A stretch of 64,000 nucleotides of DNA from Myotis daubentonii (taxonomy: Eukaryota; Chordata; Mammalia; Chiroptera; Vespertilionidae). How positions within the stretch are numbered: position 1 is the first letter of the stretch; every line of letters begins with the position of its first letter. The notes beneath the pieces were generated by a model. The model ran no database searches. It worked only from the letters and a program-made list of their open reading frames with translations, and was not told where the DNA came from. Shown here one piece after another: positions 33,643 to 44,404 of this stretch. Position numbers and translations under genes: made by a program. The stretch lies in the NCBI RefSeq assembly GCF_963259705.1, contig NC_081841.1:93777059-93841058 (forward strand), in the 5' to 3' direction.

Positions 33643-34154
33643 GCTCATTCACGGGGCCAAGACCAGAACATACAAAGGGCTAGGAGTGAACATGAGCCAT
33701 GTCCCTGGTGCTGACAGGAAGAGGCAGGGAGAAGAAGCAGCAGGGGCACATGTCCAGTTCTCTCGTCACTGTCTGGGGAACTGTGTTGGGTTGGGGCCCA
33801 GTGGACACACTGTGCTACTGTCTGTGCCCCAGAGGAGGAGTTCCATGCTCTTACTGCTCTGCCCTTTCATAGGACAAGTCGGGAAGAAGCCTCAGAGGCT
33901 GGGAACACACAGACCATTTGGGTTCGTGGTAACCTTAACTTCGGAGGGAAGTGGAGGAGCCCACCTCATCCTGTGGAAAGTTGCACCCTTTTGCCCTAGG
34001 AGAGGAGGAGCTACTGGGCCCAGCCAGCTCATTGCCAGGCTCTCAGAGAGAGAGTTCTAGATACTAGATATTGAACAACCTGCTTGTCTCTGAGCCTAGT
34101 GAAACCTGGACTTCATGCTGCAACTTTCTGCCTCCCCAGTTTGAGATCCTTTAG
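33643..34154. other. Unassigned non-coding sequence
   Basis: A 150-codon + frame (33608-34060) begins inside the LTR and has no domain; treated as chance. Confidence 0.4.
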
Positions 34155-34205
34155 TGCAAAAGTTGCAAACCAGAGGCCCACAGGCCACTTGCAGCCCGTA
34201 GATGT
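34155..34205. mobile_element. Short hAT-like terminal fragment
   Basis: 'gcaaaccagaggcccacagg' followed by 'ccacttgcagcccgtagatg' resembles one end of a MER-class hAT element. The other end is missing. Confidence 0.45.
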
Positions 34206-34209
34206 GTTT

Positions 34210-34740
34210 TGGCTACAGTGGCTGGTGTCAGATGTTTTTATATTATTTTTTGAATAATCAGTATATTTACATAGTTCAAAAATCAAATCATTATAGAAAG
34301 ATATCTAGTGAAAGCTTATCTTGGCCCCCACCTGCCTGTCCAGCACCCTCCCCTGTTACCACTTCTATTACTTTCTTACACATTTTTCTAGAGTTTCTTA
34401 TTGCAAATACAAGTCAGTACAAATTACATTCTGCCTCCATTACTTTCTTTCTCACATAATTGTAGTCCACTACATGCTTTTTCTACCTTGCTTTTATCAC
34501 TTACCTTGGCACTCTTTCCCTATCAATACATCGAGAGCTTTCTCAACCCTTTTTTTACAGGGGTGTATAGATTGTGTGGATGCACAATGTATCACTTATT
34601 TAACCAAAATCCTTCTGATGGACACAGGTTGTTTTCAGCCATTCACTGTTTATTACAAGCAAAGCTGCAGTGACTAACACTGCCACTTTGTACTATGCTT
34701 GAACATGTATAACATTTAAAAATTCTGAAATATCTTTGAA
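34210..34740 (-). mobile_element. Ancient L1 3' region, antisense
   Basis: 'gataatcagtatatttacat'-like and 'tagttcaaaaatcaaatcat' text, then 'ccttctgatggacacaggtt' and 'gttttcagccattcactgtt', match antisense old L1 3' sequence. No coding capacity. Confidence 0.75.
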
Positions 34741-35289
34741 TTATCAAAAAGACTGGAAACACGAAATTCTAGTAACTGTAGGTTGACCACTGTTTGGATT
34801 GTTAGCTGTTTCTCAGGGTCCCTAACACTGGGTCCGGCCTGCTCCCATTCGGCATGTTCCCCACCTCCTCTTCCTCCCTCTTTGCTTTGAGGCTGAGTGT
34901 TGACTGCATTGAGCACCTCGATTGCTTGTGCTCTTTTTCTTATGGTAGATTCAGAAGGAAGGGAAATCGCTCTTGTAGCCATGCTCTTTCTACATTCTTT
35001 CAAGTAGAAAATGAAAGCTAGGGAGGCTGTCTTTTTCAAGAAGAAAAGGAGAAGACAGATTCCTTTGTGGATGTAATTCTGCTTCTTCTTATGTTCATCT
35101 GTGTTACTCGTTTGGGCACTTGATTGTGCAGCCCGGCCTTGTTACGTCCACGCTTTCCTCTCGCCTCCAAGCAGAAGGGAAGGACTCTGCTCGCTGGTTG
35201 ATTTAGCACTGCCAGAGCAGCTGCTTGGAGACCAGCAATGACGATGAACAAGACAGTCAAATGCATCATTCTAACACATGTACTCTCTC
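34741..35289. other. Unassigned non-coding sequence
   Basis: A 107-codon minus-strand frame (34716-35039) has no recognisable domain. Confidence 0.4.
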
Positions 35290-35690
35290 ACCAGAACCCC
35301 ACAAGGATGGGGACATAATATTCCTGTTTCCATTTCATAGACAAGGAAACAGTAATAGAGTGAAGTCGCTTGACTAAGATTCATAACTTGTACATGGCAG
35401 AACTAGTATCTTTTTTAAAAAACATGTTTTTATTGATTTTCAGAGAGTAAGGGAGAGGGAGAGAGAGAATCAATGAATGAGAGAGAATCATTGATTGGCT
35501 GCCTCCTGCACGCCCCCTACTGGGGATCGAGCCCGCAACCCGGGCATGTGCCCTTGACCGGAATAGAACCCTGGACCCTTCAGTCGGCAGGCAGACGTTC
35601 TATCCACTGAGCAAAACCAGTTAGGGCGGAACTAGTATCTGAAACCAAGAACTTCTGGCTCTAGAACCTGCTGTTTTAGCCAATATATTA
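35290..35690 (-). repeat. MIR SINE, interrupted by VES
   Basis: Left part 'tgtttccatttcatagacaa' and 'ggaaacagtaatagagtgaa'; right part after the VES, 'gaactagtatctgaaaccaa' and 'gaacttctggctctagaacc'. Together they make one antisense MIR. Confidence 0.8.
35412..35628 (-). mobile_element. VES SINE in a MIR
   Basis: Reverse VES with perfect 12-bp duplications GAACTAGTATCT at 35400-35411 and 35629-35640. Well preserved, with 'ctgcctcctgcacgccccct' and 'actggggatcgagcccgcaa'. Confidence 0.95.
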
Positions 35691-35702
35691 TGTTGCCTCA
35701 AA

Positions 35703-35720
35703 CTCTTTTTTTTTTTTTTA
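35703..35720. repeat. Poly-T tract
   Basis: Homopolymer of about 15 T residues just right of the MIR. Confidence 0.85.
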
Positions 35721-35954
35721 AGGTTATGGCTAACAGTTATACTTCTCGCCTTTTCAGTTTGTCGTCAGTGGTGGCGTGATGATGACAGTCATGACAAAGA
35801 TAAGAGGAAACTCTGAAAGTAGGCAAGAGGTGACATGCTGCAGGAAGGCAAATAATGAGAAAGCATTGTTGTTCTAACAGAGGCCGGGCTCAGCCTTTAC
35901 AGTCTGTCACACTGGATAGAGTAGAATCGGCTCCGTTGCCCCCTTTGCTCTTTC

Positions 35955-36050
35955 AGTGTCCGAACATTTATTGAGCAACTTCTGAATGCAAGGCACTGTG
36001 CCAGGTGGGAGATACGATGAATGGGCCACACCCTGGTCCTCAGAGCTAAG
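35955..36050 (-). repeat. L2 LINE 3' fragment, antisense
   Basis: 'aacatttattgagcaacttc' and 'tgaatgcaaggcactgtgcc' are the antisense L2 tail. Confidence 0.75.
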
Positions 36051-37228
36051 ACGTGTCAGCAGACACTGCAGTGCCACCTGATGAGTGTGGCATTGGAGTG
36101 ACATGGATGTGTCAGGCTGGGTCCTGAATGTGAGAAAGGAAATAAATTCACTGGGGTAACAAGGTGGGTAGTTTGTAGTTGTCTCGGGTCTTCATCTCTG
36201 CTGGATGGAGGAAGGAAGCAAGGCCCGGAAGTGGAGGCTGTGAGCTAAGGGGTTGAGCCATCTTTCTGCCCACAGGCCAGGGTGAAGGTGACAACGGCTG
36301 CACCTCTGGAGCTGTGGGCTCTTTGGCAAAGGGCTCAGTCAGGGCTGAAGGTGGGCTGAAGGAAACGGCCTCTCCCCTTTCCTGCATCCCATCTCAGCTT
36401 TTCTCATTCCTGGGCCTGGGTTTAATGTCGGAGCTGGGCTGCCTCCCGTGGGGCACTTACCCTGGGAGTTAGTATTCTGCTGGAGGGTGAACCCCTGTCC
36501 CCGAAGAAGGACTAAATTTGCCAGGGAAGAGAGGGGGGGGGGCAGGAGGACACAGTTCACAGGTCACCATATTCGACCTTTGACATCACACCTCAGCAGA
36601 AGGATCATAGGCCGGGCTTCCTGTCACAGGGAAGGAGGCTCCTTGCTTGTCTTTTTATTTGCTGCCTTTCTTCTTTCTTCTCCCCCAGGTTTGCATCCAC
36701 AGCATCTATCATCTCTGTGGTTATCTTAGAACAACTGGGGGTTTTGCTCTGTACTTATTCTTTCTCTGAGTGTGACACTAACCACAGCCACCTCCAGGCA
36801 CAGGGTGTAGGGCAAGGCCAGCTGCTCTTCATTCAGATGCTGTGGTCTTTGGTGCAGCTGATGCTAGTGGTGAAGTTATACAAAACAAAGGTGTTGAAAC
36901 TCAGTCCAAGTGACTGTTGGGGACCTGCTGCTTGTGCTTCTAGGGATGAGTAACGGAAACTCATTTTTTTTTTCTGGTTGAAAAGGAGAATTCAGAGTCC
37001 TGATGGAACAGACAACAGGCATTGCAGGGCACAGCCGTGCGCTTCTCTGTGCTGGCATCTGTGTGGACATGCAAGAGACACACCCACACTCTGTCCTCAG
37101 GGACCTATTGACAAGAAGAGGAGAAAAATGTACATTGACTCCCCTCTTGGGCCCGCTTCCTCATTTGAGAAATGAAAGAGGCTGGGCTTTACCAGTGTCC
37201 TCCCGGGGCCAGGGCTGCCCCGAGGGCA
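36051..37228. other. Unassigned non-coding sequence
   Basis: Contains a G-run at 36532-36542. No gene or named repeat. A 111-codon minus frame (37097-37432) overlaps the MER5A that follows. Confidence 0.4.
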
Positions 37229-37387
37229 GTGCTTCACAAACGCTCCGTGTGCACATGAACCACTGGGGGTCTTGTTAACATGCACATTCCAGCCCAGGAG
37301 GTCTGTCCAAGGCTTTCGATTCTGCACGTCCAATAGACTCCAGGTACTGAGGCTGGTGCAAGGCTCCCAGAGCTTTGAGTACTGCGG
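37229..37387. mobile_element. MER5A-like hAT fragment
   Basis: 'cagtgcttcacaaacgctcc', 'cactgggggtcttgttaaca' and 'ggtactgaggctggtgcaag', with end 'agctttgagtactg'. Typical old MER5A layout. Confidence 0.8.
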
Positions 37388-38087
37388 CTCTGGGGGCACT
37401 TGGGAAATCTGTGGGTGGCTTCGAGTTGCCACAACAACAGGGTGAAGCCCCTGGCATTGCTGGATGGGGGCTAGGCATGCTAGTCATGATTCTGTGTGGG
37501 AATGTCATTAGTGAATTGTCACCCAGTCTGCCAAACTCAGCCCACTGCACATATAATTGGTAATTACTTCTCATATAGTAATACTGAGAAGTTTTTAAAG
37601 AAGTTATGCCGAAAGCCCAGTAATCTAGGAGACCATTGTTCTGGGAAGAGAAGCCTAAATGGTGTAAAGACACAGCCTTGACATGACTGGATAATGTCCC
37701 CACTGTGGGCGTCCTGTCTAGATCAGAGCGTTTCCACACACGCTGAGCCGTGCAGCATGCAGTCACTGCAGAAGCAGGGACGTCACTGCAGATTTGCAAC
37801 AGGACAACACATTGCTAAATTAGCAGAAGCACAGGAATACCACCATCTCAGTGAACTTCTGTAGAGAAGCTGTTGTTAAAATAGTTTATGTTGTAATTTA
37901 TATAATATACTTATATTTGTAGTGCAATGATAAGAAATCTCTTGGAAAAAATAGATAGTACAATGACTTACTTGGGGGTTGCCTTTGTTTTTCATTCTTA
38001 CTCTGGTAGTCTCCTTAGAGGTCTACCAAACAACTTTTTCTAATCCCTCCTCCTTTCCCCACTGCCTAAACAAAAAGGATATGGTTT
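37388..38087. other. Unassigned non-coding sequence
   Basis: The 174-codon minus-strand frame at 37275-37799 overlaps MER5A sequence and has no domain. No repeat named in the remainder. Confidence 0.4.
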
Positions 38088-38099
38088 CCAAGGCTTTTT

Positions 38100-38335
38100 T
38101 TTTTTTTTTAAATCCTCAACTGAGGACAGTTTTTCCATTGGTTTTCCAGGAGAGTGGAGGAGTGGGAAGAGAGAGAAACATCAATGTGAGAGAGACACAT
38201 TGATTGGTTGCCTCCCACACGCACCCCGACGGGACCAAGGATCGAACCCAAAACTGAGATAACATGCCCTTGACCAGAATTAAACCCTTCGGTCTGTGGG
38301 CTGATGTTCTAACCATTGAGCAACTGGCCAGGGCT
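38100..38335 (-). mobile_element. VES SINE
   Basis: Reverse VES with duplicated flanks CCAAGGCTTTTT (38088-38099 and from 38336). T-rich tail at 38100-38112, GA-rich body, and tRNA-like head at 38295-38334. Confidence 0.93.
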
Positions 38336-38352
38336 CCAAGGCTTTTTAATGC

Positions 38353-39122
38353 CCCAAACGGAATGTGTGCCCCTGCTCCGTGGATGGGATTTCCAGATTA
38401 CACATATGTTTTCCATGATGCTCTGTCACTGCCCTGTCCCATGTCTCTGCACAATAAATAACTACGCCTAGCTCATACAAAAGAATAATATACTTTCTTG
38501 TTTTCTCTACTTGCACGTTTGTAATTTTATTCAGCACGTTATCTCTACTTCAGGTAAGGTTATTGCCTGCTTCCTGTTATCAGATCCAGACAGGATAGTG
38601 GGTTTGCTATTTTTCATCCTGGCATTTTTATTCTGTTGTCCTCTGCTCTTTTATTTCCTTGTGGTCTTTATGAGCAGTTAAATCTAATCTTATCCATTAT
38701 AAGTAGGTGTAAGCATTGACTTCTTCATTATGCATTCCTGTGCAGTCGTGCGTGAGCACTTACATATTGAAATACTTATTATTTTTTATTATAAATTACA
38801 TTCCTTTTTTCTCCTTTTTATTATAGTTAGAGCTAGATTTTGCATATGGGTTGACTGACTTATCTAGAAGTTTCATTTCAGGTAGTTAAAAGAACATTTC
38901 CAAATATTTGTTATAAAAAATGGTGCATTGATTGAAGAGGGCAGAGCATCACTGGATTAAGTGATGTCTCTGACATTCTTTGTGCAACATTTAAAAACAA
39001 TAGATGTCGGTGTGATTGGTGACCAACTTGAGAGTAACCCTGGATGAGAAAGCAATCAGTGAATGTTGGTATTACCTGTAATTTCTGCTTGGATGAGATA
39101 CTATGAGTCCTCAAGGCTTAAA
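38353..39122. other. Unassigned, AT-rich
   Basis: AT-rich region with no gene or repeat that I can name. Confidence 0.4.
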
Positions 39123-39192
39123 ATAGTGGCTCTCCCCAGGTTGCACTTTAGAAACTAGGAAAGTTAAACATACATTCATGCAAGCATTTACA

Positions 39193-39247
<55 letters not shown>

Positions 39248-39365
39248 CACACCTTGATCCCACCCAGAAGCATTTCAAACTGAATATCTGGGATGAGGCC
39301 TAGGCATCTGGAGTCAGAAGACTCCCCAGATGACTCTGGTGCTCGGTGAGGCTGAGAATCACTGC
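39123..39365. mobile_element. MER5A-like element containing a microsatellite
   Basis: 'tagtggctctccccaggttg', then the (CA)n tract, then 'tgaatatctgggatgaggcc' and 'ctctggtgctcggtgaggct', ending 'gagaatcactgc'. The CA expansion lies in the middle of the old element. Confidence 0.75.
39191..39245. repeat. (CA)n microsatellite
   Basis: About 24 clean CA units after an initial ACACAAACAC. Confidence 0.97.
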
Positions 39366-39757
39366 CTATAGTGGGGTGACTGGTAAAAAGATAGGTCCTG
39401 TCCCAACCACCAGAAGCTGTGACTGTGACCCTCTCAGAAAAAGGCTGTGTGCAGGTGACTCAGCGACAGGTCTCCAGCTGAGATCATCCTGGACTATCCC
39501 CTGGCCCTAACTTCAGTCAGTGTCCTTTCAAGAGGCCCCCATAGGAGAGACACGGAGAGAAGGCCAGGGGGAAACAGAGGCAGAGGTTGGAGTTCCAGAG
39601 CTACAAGCCTGGAAGAAGTAAGGAATGACCTGTCCCCCAGAGCCTTCTGAGGGGGCACAGCTGGCCTAAATGTGAAAGGATGCATTTCTGTGGCTCTAAG
39701 ACACCTGGTTTTTGATAATTGTTGCAGCTGCCCTAGGAAACTAATACACTGCCTAAA
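39366..39757 (+). mobile_element. MLT1-like MaLR LTR, sense
   Basis: 'gagatcatcctggactatcc', 'gtgtcctttcaagaggcccc', 'gaggcagaggttggagttcc' and the end 'ccctaggaaactaataca' follow the MLT1 LTR order. No internal region. Confidence 0.85.
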
Positions 39758-41609
39758 GGGTGGCTAAAAATGTGGTGAGATGGGAGGAATATAGGAGCTT
39801 TTCGGATGGGGAAGCAAAATGAGTGAGAGTGAGAAGGCCTGGCTGAGGAAGAATGGGGGGCAGCACGGCTAGAAGACAGAGTGGCTGTACGAGGAGAGGG
39901 AGCTATCGGTTGGAGCCCATAGAGAAGCCTGGTGTGGAAAGACGCCTTCCTCTGCGCTCTGTCCTGTCCTATTCAAGGAATAGCGTTTGATGCCCCTCCT
40001 TAGACCACAAAAGGCCCGAGAAGCCGGGAGAGTAGGTTGGCACTTCATTCCACAAGGGTGGGAGCCACTGAAGGGTGTGAGGAGGAGCAGCATGGCAAGG
40101 TTGTAGGGAGGCCCACCAGGCCTGGTCACGTGTCTGAACACTTGGCGTCTGCATCCTTCCTGCTCTCCACCTCTCCCCACACCAGCGGCCCCATCTTGTG
40201 TGGTGGCTTCATGAGTGCGAGCCAAGCCATTTGTTTGCAGCTGGAAGTCCGGGGAAAGTGCAGACTGGTTGGGTGGATCTGCCCCGTCTTGGGAGTTGAT
40301 CCCTTTGGCAGCTCTTACAGGAAGTGCAGAGGAGGCATCCATCCTCACCCAGTGCTTTGGAATGAGAGCAGCCAGCCTGGAAGCACGCACAATGCCAACT
40401 GGTCTTCCTTAATAACCAGCCAGTTACCTGTGGAGGCCCCTCGCAGGCACTGCCTGCCTTCTGCAAGCGTAAGCAAGGGAAGCTTTCATTAACGATAATG
40501 CCCGTGGAAGCAGAATCCTCCCTGCCTTGTGGGGCTGGCACGGAGGAGCTGAGAGGGTGCGAGTGCTTGTACACAGACTCACTCATCACATTACAGGCCT
40601 TGTTTGCTGGGCTCACTCAGAACAGAAAGGACCGGCAGCATGGGAGCGGAGAGGTCACCCTGAGCCTGGTTACCCGAGGGTGGAGAGGCAATTAGATACT
40701 GCCTGTGAGAGCCATCTAGGGACTGCAGCCACTGAGCTGGGGTGGGGGTAGGTCCAGACTGGATGCAGATTGAGGAAGAAGCAGAGGGGAGCCCCAACCC
40801 ACAGTTATTCTGTTAGTTGTGTGGGGATTTAGCATTACCCATTGTCCCAGAAATGGACAAAGGGCTTAGGAACGCCTTCATTTTACTTTCTGGGAGTGAG
40901 TGACTTTAAAGAAAGGAGGGCACTTCCTTCCATGGACGGCGCATCTCACTGCCAGGTGTGTTTGAATGTTGAAGGAGATGCTGCAGGATGCTAGGTGTGG
41001 GTCAGAAGGGAGCTGTGGGCCTCAAGGAGTAATTTTGAGATCCCCTAGATTGGTCGTGCTGATGGAGGTCATTCTGGGCATCCTTTTGCCTCCAGGAGCC
41101 CCCAGTACCCGTCCCTGACCATTGTGGGTTGTGATGGAGGAGGGCACCTCAGGTGAGGAGTGGGCTGATGTTAGGGATGGAGTCTCATGAGCTGGCCCTC
41201 CTGAGACCTTAATCTCACTGGGACCCTACAGCAGGGGACAGTGGCCAGGTGTCCAGTCGAGCAGTAGAGTATTCTGAATGCAAACACACAGTTTCCAGCC
41301 TCCATCTCTCCTCCTACTTCCAAGAAGACCTAGGGTACTTTCTCAGGGTGGGTGGAGGGGCGGATAAATCTGACACAACCCACAAGCTGAACTGTGGGGA
41401 CAAACAGTGGATTCCAGACAGCGAGCTCGGTCGCAGAAGCCCAGCGGTGGTGAGAGGCCAGGCTGGCTGCTTTCCCACGCGTGGCTTCAGCCCAGAGAAA
41501 GCGTTCAGAGACCAGCCACAGACCTGCACAGCAGAGGTGCTGAGTACTGCATGGCGCACCCCAGGAAAGTGCGGGGTTCTGCTGGGAACAAGACAGACAG
41601 GCCCTGGCC
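39758..41609. other. Unassigned non-coding sequence
   Basis: Several overlapping open frames (173 codons - from 40390; 151 + from 40037; 137 + from 41249) shadow each other and have no domain. 40020-40100 loosely resembles an old dispersed repeat ('ggtgggagccactgaagggt'). No gene supported. Confidence 0.4.
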
Positions 41610-41844
41610 CAGTGATGGCGAACCTTTTGAGCTCGGCGTGTCAGCATTTTGAAAAACCCTAACTTAACTCTGGTGCCGTGTCACATATAGAAATTTTTTG
41701 ATATTTGCAACCATAGTAAAACAAAGACTTATATTTTTGATATTTATTTTATATATTTAAATGCCATTTAACAAAGAAAAATCAACCAAAAAAATGAGTT
41801 CGCGTGTCACCTCTGACATGCACGTCATAGGTTCACCATCACAG
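41610..41844. mobile_element. Non-autonomous hAT element, second 235-bp copy
   Basis: Same family and same length as 8618-8852. Ends CAGTGATGGCGAACCT and AGGTTCACCATCACAG; flanks CCCTGGCC (41602-41609) and CCCTGACC (41845-41852). The interior is nearly identical to the first copy over its whole length. Confidence 0.93.
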
Positions 41845-42003
41845 CCCTGACCTCAGGGATTGTTACCTGTGTGCTTACTCATTCCAATGGGCATACATGC
41901 CACCAGGGCTCCCAGGCTTGTGCCTGGACCGGCCTCCCCTGTCTTCTCGCTGCCCAGTGCTACTGATCCTGCAGGGTCAGCATACATGCTCCACCCTCTA
42001 GGG

Positions 42004-42314
42004 CAGCAGTTCTCAACCTGTGGGTCGCGTCCCCTTTGGGGGTCTAACGACCATTTCACAGGGGTCACCTAAGACCATCGGAAAACACATATATAATTAC
42101 GTATTGTTTTTGTGATTAATCACTATGCTTTAATTATGTTCAATTTGTAACAATGAAAATACATCCTGCATATCAGATATTTACATTACGATTCATAACA
42201 GTAGCAAAATTACAGTTATGAAGTAGCAACGAAAATAATTTTATGGTTGGGGGTCACCACACCATGAGGAACTGTATTAAAGGGTCGCGGCATTAGGGAG
42301 GTTGAGAGCCACTG
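42004..42314. mobile_element. SPIN-like hAT element (311 bp)
   Basis: Terminal repeats start CAGCAGTTCTCAACCT and end GGTTGAGAGCCACTG. The next bases 'gtgggtcgcgtcccctttgg' are the hallmark of SPIN (Space Invaders) elements. Perfect 8-bp duplication CTCTAGGG at 41996-42003 and 42315-42322. Non-autonomous. SPINs are known for horizontal transfer among tetrapods, including vesper bats. Confidence 0.93.
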
Positions 42315-42322
42315 CTCTAGGG

Positions 42323-42945
42323 CAAGCACATAAAACTCAACAGCAAACACGGGCCAAATAAACAAGGTTTAAGTTTATGTGGGCCGCAAAAAAAAAAAGC
42401 TTCAATTTTCATAGAAACGTAGGTTTATTTTGATAGAGACATGCTGAATACAAAGGGCTGAAATAAATGAGTAATCGTTAACATAAAATAATAGAACATT
42501 TTAATAAAAATTAATATTTTTTCTTGAACATTAACTTACCAGACACTGAGTAACTGCACAAATTAATAAGCATAACGCAAATAAACTTATTTTTCCTGTT
42601 CTTTGAAAGTGAAATATTTCCTGTTGTGTACACAAAACAAGTTAGTACAAGACTAATGACGTGGCAATTGGCTGCTAAAATATTCCCTGCTAGTATTAGT
42701 GGAGAGAAATGGTGTGCCTGCATGTAAGGTGAGTAAGGGAAATTAATGCAACACGATTATAATAATCAGTCATTAGTGAACGTTGTAGTTTGTTATTAAT
42801 AGTTATGTATAACAGGATATTGTAAAAATTAAATTATAAGATTTTTATTAAAACATTTCTTACATACAACGTTATATTGGCTGGGCCATAAAAATATTAA
42901 TTGTGGGCCACATGCGGCCCGTGGGCCATGAGTTTGACATGCTTG
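42323..42945. mobile_element. Older hAT element abutting the SPIN-like copy
   Basis: The right end, 'gccacatgcggcccgtgggc' followed by 'catgagtttgacatgcttg', is a clear hAT terminus. The left end, CAAGCACATAAAACTCAACA, is its diverged complement. The left flank is the SPIN-like duplication CTCTAGGG, and the right flank is GTCTATCA. AT-rich interior, no transposase frame. Confidence 0.75.
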
Positions 42946-43080
42946 GTCTATCACCCAAATCATTGTCCTTAAGCATTTCTGAAAATGTTCTTGAAAACAC
43001 ATTTTATTGTATAAGCAATATTATGTTTATTGTAAAAAAAAATCAGAGAATGTGACAAACAGTAAAAAAGAGAATAAACA

Positions 43081-43294
43081 TGCCCTAGCCGGTTTGGCTC
43101 AGTGGATAGAGCATAGGCCTGCAGACAGAAGGGTCCAGGGTTTGATTCTGGTTAAGGGCACATGCCTAGGATGCGGGCTCGATCCCCGTTGGGGGGTGTG
43201 CAGGAGGCAGCCGATCAATGATTCTCTCTCATCATTGATATTTCTATCTCTCCCTCTCCCTTCCTCTGAAATCAATAATAATAAAAAATACATT
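43081..43294 (+). mobile_element. VES SINE, young copy
   Basis: Forward VES flanked by perfect 17-bp duplications AAAAAAGAGAATAAACA (43064-43080 and 43295-43311). Head 'ccctagccggtttggctcag', box-B-like 'gggtttgattctggttaagg', and tail of AAT repeats. Confidence 0.97.
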
Positions 43295-43446
43295 AAAAAA
43301 GAGAATAAACAGAGATAATTATTGTTAATATTGAGGTATGTTTTCTTCTCATTCTTTTTCAATGCACATTTACGCACATATACTTTTATCATCGCCTTTC
43401 CTCATTCTGCTTTACATTGTCTTTTGTCACATACACCTACCTTCTT

Positions 43447-43538
43447 TTTTAATTTATTTTTATTGTGAACACCATTACAAATGTCCCCCATTCCCCCCTT
43501 TGTGCCCCCTCTACCCAGCCCCCACCACACCCCAGGCC
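43447..43538 (-). mobile_element. Short L1 3' end, antisense
   Basis: 'ttttattgtgaacaccatta' followed by C-rich 'cccccattccccccttt' matches antisense bat L1 3' UTR ends. Strongly 5'-truncated. No clear duplication seen. Confidence 0.6.
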
Positions 43539-43665
43539 GTCACTGTGAGCTGTTTGAGGGCACAGACAATGTCTCACTACATGTTATCCCTGTTACTAAT
43601 ACAGCATCTTGCACTAAGAGTCTCTCTGCAAATGTTACCGCGAGAGCCACTCAGCAAATCTGTTT
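43539..43665 (+). repeat. L2 LINE fragment
   Basis: 'gtgagctgtttgagggcaca' and 'gacaatgtctcactacatgt' follow the L2 3' pattern. Confidence 0.65.
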
Positions 43666-44331
43666 GGCTTTGGAACTCAGCACATAATTATTCTGAGGAA
43701 GCAGAAGCAAATTTGCTGTCCTGGCCATTGATGCTTGTTTAAAATGTGTGTGCATTCCTGAGCACCAGTGCCTGCTGGCCACTCTGCTGGGTGGCTGGGG
43801 AGGGGCCTGGGGATGCACAGTGATTCAACACGTGGCTGAGACACGCACAGAGGGTAACTAACTGTGCTCCGCACCCTGGAGGGGCTGCGTTGAAAAGCAC
43901 TCCACCCTGCTATTCCACTGAGGCTCTTTTCTTACTTTAGAACAACACCGCTGATTCTGGCAAATCTTTCTTTATCCTTTCTGATTAAAAAAATAGTGTT
44001 GGCGTTTCACCCGGGGAGGAGTGGGTGAGATTTTCTTCTCTGACAAATCAGTTTAGGCTCTAAAATACTCTTCGCTTAGATTAAAATTCAAGAGGCTCTT
44101 GGACTAGGATTGGAAATGGAAATAGCACAGGCTCTTTTCCAAAAAGCTCTGTTGGAGGTTGAGACCATCAGGAGAGGCATGCACTCAGCAGACCGCAGGT
44201 GAGAGCAGAGCGGAGCCCATGAGAGGGTGTCAGCAGAGGAAAAGCAGCAGAAGCTGTTCTCTGAGCATCAGGACTCCTCAGGCACAGGTGGAAACACGAG
44301 AGGCTGGTGCATAGATGGCAACAGACAGTAC
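43666..44331. other. Unassigned non-coding sequence
   Basis: No gene or named repeat between the L2 fragment and the mariner. Confidence 0.45.
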
Positions 44332-44404
44332 TAGGTGTACCGGTTAATAATGTGGATTTGTAATCAAAGAAAACACGATAATTTCAAGAGAAACATCAAA
44401 AGTG

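Noticed and set aside
37275..37799. 174-codon minus-strand frame
   Set aside because: It runs through MER5A sequence and carries no recognisable motif.
39869..40390. 173-codon minus-strand frame opposite a 151-codon plus frame
   Set aside because: Mutually overlapping chance frames with no domain; part of the region looks like an old repeat.
43083..43155. tRNA-like fold (A- and B-box-like sequence)
   Set aside because: This is the tRNA-derived head of a VES SINE, with target duplications and an A-rich tail, not a tRNA gene.
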